Below are positions 59,730 through 64,000 of a stretch of 64,000 bases of DNA, one piece after another. A program made the position numbers and the translations under genes. Under the pieces are notes generated by a model. It was not told where the DNA came from. It saw only the letters and a list, made by a program, of their open reading frames with translations, and did not search any database. Numbering within the stretch: position 1 is the first letter of the stretch; every line of letters begins with the position of its first letter. The stretch is from Larkinella humicola (GTDB taxonomy: Bacteria; Bacteroidota; Bacteroidia; Cytophagales; Spirosomataceae): assembly GCF_008727875.1 (NCBI RefSeq), contig NZ_VTWS01000003.1, positions 186,001 to 250,000 on the forward strand, given 5' to 3'.

Positions 59730-60746
59730 TCAGGCTTTCTGCACCACTTCCATCGAAGCATTCCGAACGTTGATTTTATGGAGGAAAAACAACTTCATCG
59801 TCCGTTCGAGGAGCAGACTGGGGCTGGGTGTAATGAGGTAATCGGTGGTGGTTTTGATGGCGATAACGATGCCTTCGGCCAGGTGGTCATCGATGAGTTG
59901 CCGGAGCGGAACGCCCTCATAATCCTTTGATAACGTGCCAATTTCCATCACGTCGACAATGGATCCGCTTTCGGCGTAGCCTGTCAGGTATTCCAAGAAA
60001 TCCATCACGTCGGGGCGGCTCACGATACTGGCCATGTGGGCGCCCCCGATTTTATCCGGCATCACGACCTTGTTGGCCCCGGCTTTCCGCAGTTTATTCA
60101 GCGCCGAGTGCTGCGATGCCCGGCTGATGATGGTCAGTTTCTCATTCAGGCTCCGGGCGCTCAGCACGATAAAAACGTTATCAGCGTCGGTGGGCAGGGC
60201 AGTCAGCAAGGCCTTTGCCCGGTCGATGCCAGCTTTCTGGAGCGTTTCATCTTCCGTGGCATTGCCGATCAGATACAGCAGCGATGCGTTTTTGGCCATA
60301 TACGACCGGACGCGCTCTTCGTTTTGCTCGATCACGACAAACGGCACTTTGTTCTGACGCAGCGTGATAGCCGCTTCCTGCCCGTTTCGCCCCAGCCCGC
60401 AGAGAATCACATGGTTGGTGAGTTCATCAATCTGTTTGACCATTTTCCGTTGTCTAAAATAGTTGATCAATTCGCCACTGGCGACGTATTGCGTAATAAG
60501 TGCCAGGGCATAGGCGAATGTGGTAAAGCTGGAAATCAGCAGCAAAACCGTAAAAAGCCGGCCATTGGGCGACAACGGTTTCACCTCCGTGTAGCCCACC
60601 GTGGTAATCGAAATGACGGTCATGTACAGGGCGTCGATGAAGTTGTACTCTTCGATGTACATATACCCGCCAATCCCCATGAACGAAATGGCAACGATGA
60701 TCAGAAAGGGGAAGAGAAGGGAATACCGCTGACGGCCGTTGAACAT
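59730..60746 (-). CDS. Two-TM potassium channel family protein with TrkA-N/TrkA-C (RCK) domains
   Basis: A 338-residue protein. Two membrane helices (YSLLFPFLIIVAISFMGIGGY and LFTVLLLISSFTTFAYALALITQYV) flank a pore loop with ISITTVGYTEVKPLSPNGR. An RCK/TrkA-N domain follows (from HVILCGLGRNGQEAAITLRQ, a Rossmann motif with VVIEQNEE) and a TrkA-C-like domain (about 245-330: SIVDVMEIGTLSKDYEGVPLRQLIDDH). The ligand-gated RCK layout is that of MthK/Kch-like K+ channels. The filter reads TVGYT (residues 49-53) instead of TVGYG, so its last glycine is replaced by threonine. Selectivity may therefore differ from true K+ channels. The ATG at 60746 is used, three codons inside a TTG start. A good promoter match lies at 60770-60799. 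Confidence 0.9.
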   Translation of the reverse strand: MFNGRQRYSLLFPFLIIVAISFMGIGGYMYIEEYNFIDALYMTVISITTVGYTEVKPLSPNGRLFTVLLLISSFTTFAYALALITQYVASGELINYFRQRKMVKQIDELTNHVILCGLGRNGQEAAITLRQNKVPFVVIEQNEERVRSYMAKNASLLYLIGNATEDETLQKAGIDRAKALLTALPTDADNVFIVLSARSLNEKLTIISRASQHSALNKLRKAGANKVVMPDKIGGAHMASIVSRPDVMDFLEYLTGYAESGSIVDVMEIGTLSKDYEGVPLRQLIDDHLAEGIVIAIKTTTDYLITPSPSLLLERTMKLFFLHKINVRNASMEVVQKA

Positions 60747-60769
60747 GCTAGCCAAAAAATAGATAATTC

Positions 60770-60799
60770 CAAAATTACTAATTTCAACAGAATATCAAT
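60770..60799 (-). promoter_or_regulatory. Promoter of the potassium channel gene
   Basis: On the minus strand TTG within ATTG (60796-60799), 18 nt, then TAATTTTG (60770-60777), a full match to TAnnTTTG. The start would be near 60763, about 17 nt before the ATG. The surroundings are strongly AT-rich. Confidence 0.5.
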
Positions 60800-60958
60800 A
60801 GCATTAAAATCTATTTTAGAATATTATATTTTGACAAAAGTAACTATTACCAACAATACAGTCACCTAACAAGTGGCCATGGCATCAGGCAACATTTTTT
60901 TTAAGATTTCCACCTAAACCGCTATATTTCGCCCCATCCCCGTAACCTTGAAACCACC

Positions 60959-62038
60959 ATGCTTGCCTACCTCTTTGCGGTCCTTACGACCGTATTCTTT
61001 ATCGGCCTGACCTTGTTTACGGCCTCCAAACCGTCGCTGGTTGGCGAAAACGCCATGGGTTACGGGCTGGGCCTGTTCTTTTTGGGAGCCGGTTTTGTCG
61101 TCACCAGTTTGATTCTAACGATTGCGCTAAACGTCCGGGGCGGTTTTGATTGGGTTGCCCAAAATGGCAGCACACGTAACCTCCTTGTTTTTTCTGCCTG
61201 GCTGGTGGTGGCGTTGACCACGTTTTTTTGTGCCCTGTTTAAATGGGAGTGGCACAGCGATACGCTTTACCCCGCTTTTTTGCACGGGTTGGCCGTCCGG
61301 CAGGGACAGTTCTGGATCCCGTTGCTCTGGCTGATCCCGTGTTTGCTCTCACTCCATTCTGCTGGCCCCCCGCTGGTTCCGCTCACCGCTCTCAAAGGTT
61401 CCTTTTGGGTAGCCATGGGCCTTAGTACTGTATTTTCCGGCGGTTTGCTGGTGGGATACTTTCGCGAATCTGCCCGGTCGGCGGAGGTCGAAATGGCCCA
61501 GCGAGCTGAGCAGGAAGACCGAATTCACCGGGAAAATCTGGAGACGATTGCGGCTCAGAAAGTCGACGATCCGATTGTCAACCTGCTGGGGTATTCCGGC
61601 CGGTATCAGTCCGACGACGTCAAGCAGGCCGCTTTGGCCAAGATCAAAGCGCACCCAAACTGGGAAGCCGAGATGATTGCGTTGCTTCAGAGTGAGTGGC
61701 GGTATAAGGAGGTCTATTATTTTCTGGATGGCAACGCAGTGGAGCATCCCGAGCAGTTTGTCGGTCCCCTGAACGCGAGCATCAGTCGGCTATCGGCCGA
61801 CATTCGGGCGGACATCAAAGACAGCAACAACCTCCAGCACTGGAGCTTCGATATGTACGGCATCGACCAGCTTCTGCGCGCCCTCGACGGGCAATTCCTG
61901 AACCGGAGCGCTGATTTTTACCCCAGCATCGTCAAGCTCCAGCAAGCCCTGAATACGCCCAAGCCCGAGCGGTTTAAAGACGTCCGGTTTTCGATCACCG
62001 GTACCGTGGACCAGTGGCTGGCGAGTCATAAGAAATAA
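60959..62038 (+). CDS. Membrane protein of unknown function with cytoplasmic helical domain
   Basis: A 359-residue protein that I do not recognise. The first half has five hydrophobic segments (MLAYLFAVLTTVFFIGLTLF, GYGLGLFFLGAGFVVTSLIL, LLVFSAWLVVALTTFFCALF, FWIPLLWLIPCLLSLHS, FWVAMGLSTVFSGGLLVGYF). The second half (from about residue 180) is soluble and helical: a charged coiled-coil-like stretch (RSAEVEMAQRAEQEDRIHRENLETIAAQK), then repeated helices that may be HEAT-like (DDVKQAALAKIKAHPNWEAEMIALLQSEWRYKEVYYFLDG). There are no catalytic motifs. It is single, divergent from the K+ channel gene, with an AT-rich 212-bp region between and a multi-hairpin element downstream. Confidence 0.8.
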   Translation: MLAYLFAVLTTVFFIGLTLFTASKPSLVGENAMGYGLGLFFLGAGFVVTSLILTIALNVRGGFDWVAQNGSTRNLLVFSAWLVVALTTFFCALFKWEWHSDTLYPAFLHGLAVRQGQFWIPLLWLIPCLLSLHSAGPPLVPLTALKGSFWVAMGLSTVFSGGLLVGYFRESARSAEVEMAQRAEQEDRIHRENLETIAAQKVDDPIVNLLGYSGRYQSDDVKQAALAKIKAHPNWEAEMIALLQSEWRYKEVYYFLDGNAVEHPEQFVGPLNASISRLSADIRADIKDSNNLQHWSFDMYGIDQLLRALDGQFLNRSADFYPSIVKLQQALNTPKPERFKDVRFSITGTVDQWLASHKK

Positions 62039-62090
62039 GGGGGCCGATTTTATGGAATACGGTAATAGGTTCGCCAAGTCCAACAGATCA

Positions 62091-62229
62091 GCCCACGATT
62101 TCAATCGTGGGTTTCGGGAAGGAAGGCTGAAAAATGGAAACCGTTTTAACGGTTTTGGACGGCCAAACCGTTGAAACGGTTTCATGAATCATGGATTTTC
62201 TCCTTGCCCCACGGTTAAAACCGTGGGCT
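62091..62229. repeat. Composite element of consecutive palindromes
   Basis: Four short hairpins follow each other: CCCACGATT-tc-AATCGTGGG (about 62092-62111), AACCGTT-tt-AACGGTT (about 62139-62154), AACCGTT-ga-AACGGTT (about 62166-62181) and CCCCACGGTT-aa-AACCGTGGGC (about 62207-62228). The two middle units also pair with each other, and the outer ones partly do. The same AACCGTT..AACGGTT unit sits in the centre of the foldback at 24956-25161. There is no coding capacity. It lies in a 533-bp gap with a possible small gene and a terminator. Confidence 0.7.
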
Positions 62230-62307
62230 ATCGACAGTTACGCTTAAACGGCTACGATTAAGCCTGATTTAGCGTAAATTAGACATATCAATTAAAAACT
62301 GTCTTCT

Positions 62308-62436
62308 TCAAATCCCATCCCAGCAGTCAGCTTTCTCGACAATGACACCTTTGTACTTTCCTATCGCCAATTTCAGGTTGGATTTTGGTTTCGGTTTTCC
62401 TGGCAGGGCTCTACTGGATTTGGCCGCAGTTTTCAT
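62308..62436 (-). CDS. Possible small gene, 42 residues, antitoxin-tail-like
   Basis: A short frame from an ATG (62434-62436) to TGA. The product is basic and Pro/Lys-rich at the start (MKTAAKSSRALPGKPKPK), then LKLAIGKYKGVIVEKADCWDGI. The ending loosely resembles the GxxKGxxxxxDDFD tail of small VapB/DUF2281-type antitoxins. No toxin gene is beside it. It may be a remnant or a chance frame. Confidence 0.2.
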   Translation of the reverse strand: MKTAAKSSRALPGKPKPKSNLKLAIGKYKGVIVEKADCWDGI

Positions 62437-62504
62437 GATCGTCTCTGCCTTCAATTTGCTAAGCTAACGCAAAACTGCAATCTCCGGTTGTTTAGTTAAT
62501 AAGT

Positions 62505-62550
62505 GAAAAAATGAAAGCCGGTCCCAAACGTTGTTAGGACCGGCTTTCAT
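62505..62550 (-). terminator. Intrinsic terminator of the ribonucleotide reductase gene
   Basis: On the minus strand ATGAAAGCCGGTCC - 12-base loop - GGACCGGCTTTCAT, a perfect 14-bp stem (62511-62524 with 62537-62550), followed by TTTTTC. It lies about 20 bp past the nrdA stop. Confidence 0.85.
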
Positions 62551-62571
62551 TACTTTAGGAAAATCGGATTC

Positions 62572-64000
62572 TCAACTCCCACAAGCCTCACAATCATCCT
62601 TGTTGTCAATCGAACACACCATCGCGGCATAGGCGGTTTCGGCGTCGCTGACCAGTTGCGGATGAGCGGCTGCTCCTTCCTGGGCGTATTTTTCGTAGTT
62701 CAACGGTTTTTCCATCGTTTCGGCCAACACCGGCTCCAGTTGCGACTCGGCCTGCTTCTCCACCGTAAACTGGATGGCGTCGGCAGCGGCTTTCGTGCGG
62801 AGGTAATACATCCCGGTTTTCAATCCGCGCTTCCAGGCGTGGAAGTGCATCGACGTCAGCTTGCCGAAGTTGGCATCCACCATGTGAATGTTCAACGACT
62901 GCGACTGGCAGATGAACGCACCCCGGTCAGCGGCCATGTCGATGACGGTTTTCTGCTTGATCTCCCAAACGGTTTTGTACAGATCCTTGATGTTCTGCGG
63001 AATACCCGGAATGTTCTGCACCGAACCGTTGGCGGCAATCAGCATGTTTTTCATCCGGTCGTTCCACATGCCGAGTTTCACGAGGTCGCGCAGCAAATAC
63101 TTGTTGACCACCACGAACTCACCCGACAGCACGCGACGGACGTAAATGTTGGACGTAAACGGTTCGAAACACTCGTTGTTGCCCAGAATCTGGCTGGTCG
63201 AAGCCGTTGGCATCGGCGCCAGCAGCAGCGAGTTCCGAACCCCGTGCTGAACCACTTCCTTGCGCAGCGACTCCCAATCCCAGCGACCCGAATCCGGCGT
63301 AACGCCCCACATATCGAACTGGAAGATGCCCTGCGAAATCGGCGAGCCTTTCCAGGTTTCGTACGGACCGTTCACTTTCGCCAGGTCCATCGACGCCGTC
63401 ATGGCGGCAAAGTAAATCGTCTCGAAAATATCCTTGTTCAACTGCTTCGCTTCCTCCGATTCGAACGGCATCCGCAGCATGATGAACGCATCGGCCAGCC
63501 CCTGAACGCCCAACCCGATGGGGCGGTGGCGCATGTTCGACCGACGGGCTTCCTCAACCGGATAATAGTTGATATCGATGATTTTGTTGAGGTTCTTGGT
63601 CGCAACCCGCGTGATGTCGTACAGTTTCTGGTGATCGAAACGCAAAATGCCGTCAGCGCCTTTCACAATGTACTTCGGCAACGCGATCGACGCCAGGTTA
63701 CAAACCGCTATTTCATCGGGCGACGTGTACTCGATAATTTCGGTGCAGAGATTCGACGACTTGATCGTGCCCAGGTTCTTCTGATTCGATTTGGCATTGG
63801 CCGCATCTTTGAAAAGCATGTAAGGCGTTCCGGTTTCGGTTTGCGATTCCAGAATTTCGTACCACAAATCCTGCGCCTTCACCTGCTTGCGGTACCGGCC
63901 TTCGCGTTCGTACTGTTCGTAAAGTTCCACAAAAGCCTCCCCGTGGGTATCCGCCAGGCCGGGGCATTCGTGCGGACACATCAGCGACCAGACGTCGTTG
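62572..64000 (-). CDS. nrdA: Ribonucleoside-diphosphate reductase, alpha subunit, class I (partial, N-terminus missing)
   Basis: The C-terminal 475 residues of the large subunit; the frame is open to the window edge, reading [15 protein letters not shown] at its start, so the N-terminal part lies beyond base 64000. The enzyme reduces ribonucleotides to deoxyribonucleotides for DNA synthesis, using a radical supplied by the beta subunit. Seen: the active-site SSNLCTEI with the thiyl-radical Cys between Asn and Glu; the second redox Cys in [12 protein letters not shown]; the substrate-loop [22 protein letters not shown]; two tyrosines of the radical path in [14 protein letters not shown]; and the swinging C-terminal DDCEACGS pair. 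It ends before a strong intrinsic terminator. The beta subunit is not visible in this window. Confidence 0.96.
   Translation of the reverse strand, partial: NDVWSLMCPHECPGLADTHGEAFVELYEQYEREGRYRKQVKAQDLWYEILESQTETGTPYMLFKDAANAKSNQKNLGTIKSSNLCTEIIEYTSPDEIAVCNLASIALPKYIVKGADGILRFDHQKLYDITRVATKNLNKIIDINYYPVEEARRSNMRHRPIGLGVQGLADAFIMLRMPFESEEAKQLNKDIFETIYFAAMTASMDLAKVNGPYETWKGSPISQGIFQFDMWGVTPDSGRWDWESLRKEVVQHGVRNSLLLAPMPTASTSQILGNNECFEPFTSNIYVRRVLSGEFVVVNKYLLRDLVKLGMWNDRMKNMLIAANGSVQNIPGIPQNIKDLYKTVWEIKQKTVIDMAADRGAFICQSQSLNIHMVDANFGKLTSMHFHAWKRGLKTGMYYLRTKAAADAIQFTVEKQAESQLEPVLAETMEKPLNYEKYAQEGAAAHPQLVSDAETAYAAMVCSIDNKDDCEACGS

Overview
The window looks like a chromosome segment of a Bacteroidota bacterium, most likely order Cytophagales (Spirosoma/Larkinella type). 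The grounds are several SusC/RagA receptors and a SusD lipoprotein, a type IX secretion C-terminal domain, S46 and S9 peptidases, a giant hybrid two-component regulator, DUF4249 lipoproteins, and promoter-like sequences of the Bacteroidota TTG...TAnnTTTG type. Most genes are moderately GC-rich. No rRNA, tRNA, CRISPR array, insertion sequence or phage gene was recognised. Genus is inference.

Layout. 1-2575 (-): a SusC/RagA receptor cut by the window edge, with a long leader and a good promoter match. 3216-5474 (-): an S9 peptidase. 5739-10803 (-): a probable operon of NDH-2, S46 dipeptidyl-peptidase, membrane cytochrome b and a MsrP-like molybdoenzyme. 10933-21390 (+): three tandem, paralogous pairs of TonB-dependent receptor plus DUF4249 lipoprotein, the most striking structure of the window. 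21472-24904: housekeeping genes for DAHP synthase/chorismate mutase, proline dehydrogenase and signal peptidase II. 25172-31821 (-): a secreted cadherin-like protein, then the envelope-biogenesis run uppS, bamA and two OmpH/Skp chaperones. 32045-37389: a LytTR response regulator divergent from a 1420-residue hybrid two-component regulator, separated by a region with a 22-bp-phased direct repeat and a small ORF resembling a peptide precursor. 37401-42226 (-): a tightly coupled operon of TonB receptor, secreted helical protein, LytS-type kinase and LytTR regulator. 42781-49308: a SusC (with STN domain)/SusD pair and a convergent sulfatase, which together resemble a small glycan-use locus. 49402-62038: mixed genes including an AT-rich methyltransferase that looks acquired, a DUF1080 protein, fasciclin/metallo-hydrolase/FKBP genes, a T9SS cargo protein, thioredoxin, an EamA transporter and a K+ channel with an unusual filter. 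62572-64000 (-): the C-terminal part of class I ribonucleotide reductase alpha.

The dominant theme is the cell envelope: outer-membrane uptake systems, their assembly machinery (BamA, Skp, LspA), periplasmic peptidases and redox repair, and signalling that could sense and tune uptake. A second theme is intergenic. Nearly every larger gap holds palindromic DNA, including two composite multi-hairpin elements, one foldback of about 206 bp with 12-bp terminal inverted repeats, at least two families of dispersed hairpins seen twice each, and long perfect hairpins at convergent gene ends.

Start codons were chosen by hand, preferring ATG next to a signal peptide or overlapping the upstream stop. 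All similarity statements rest on recognising motifs, not on database searches.
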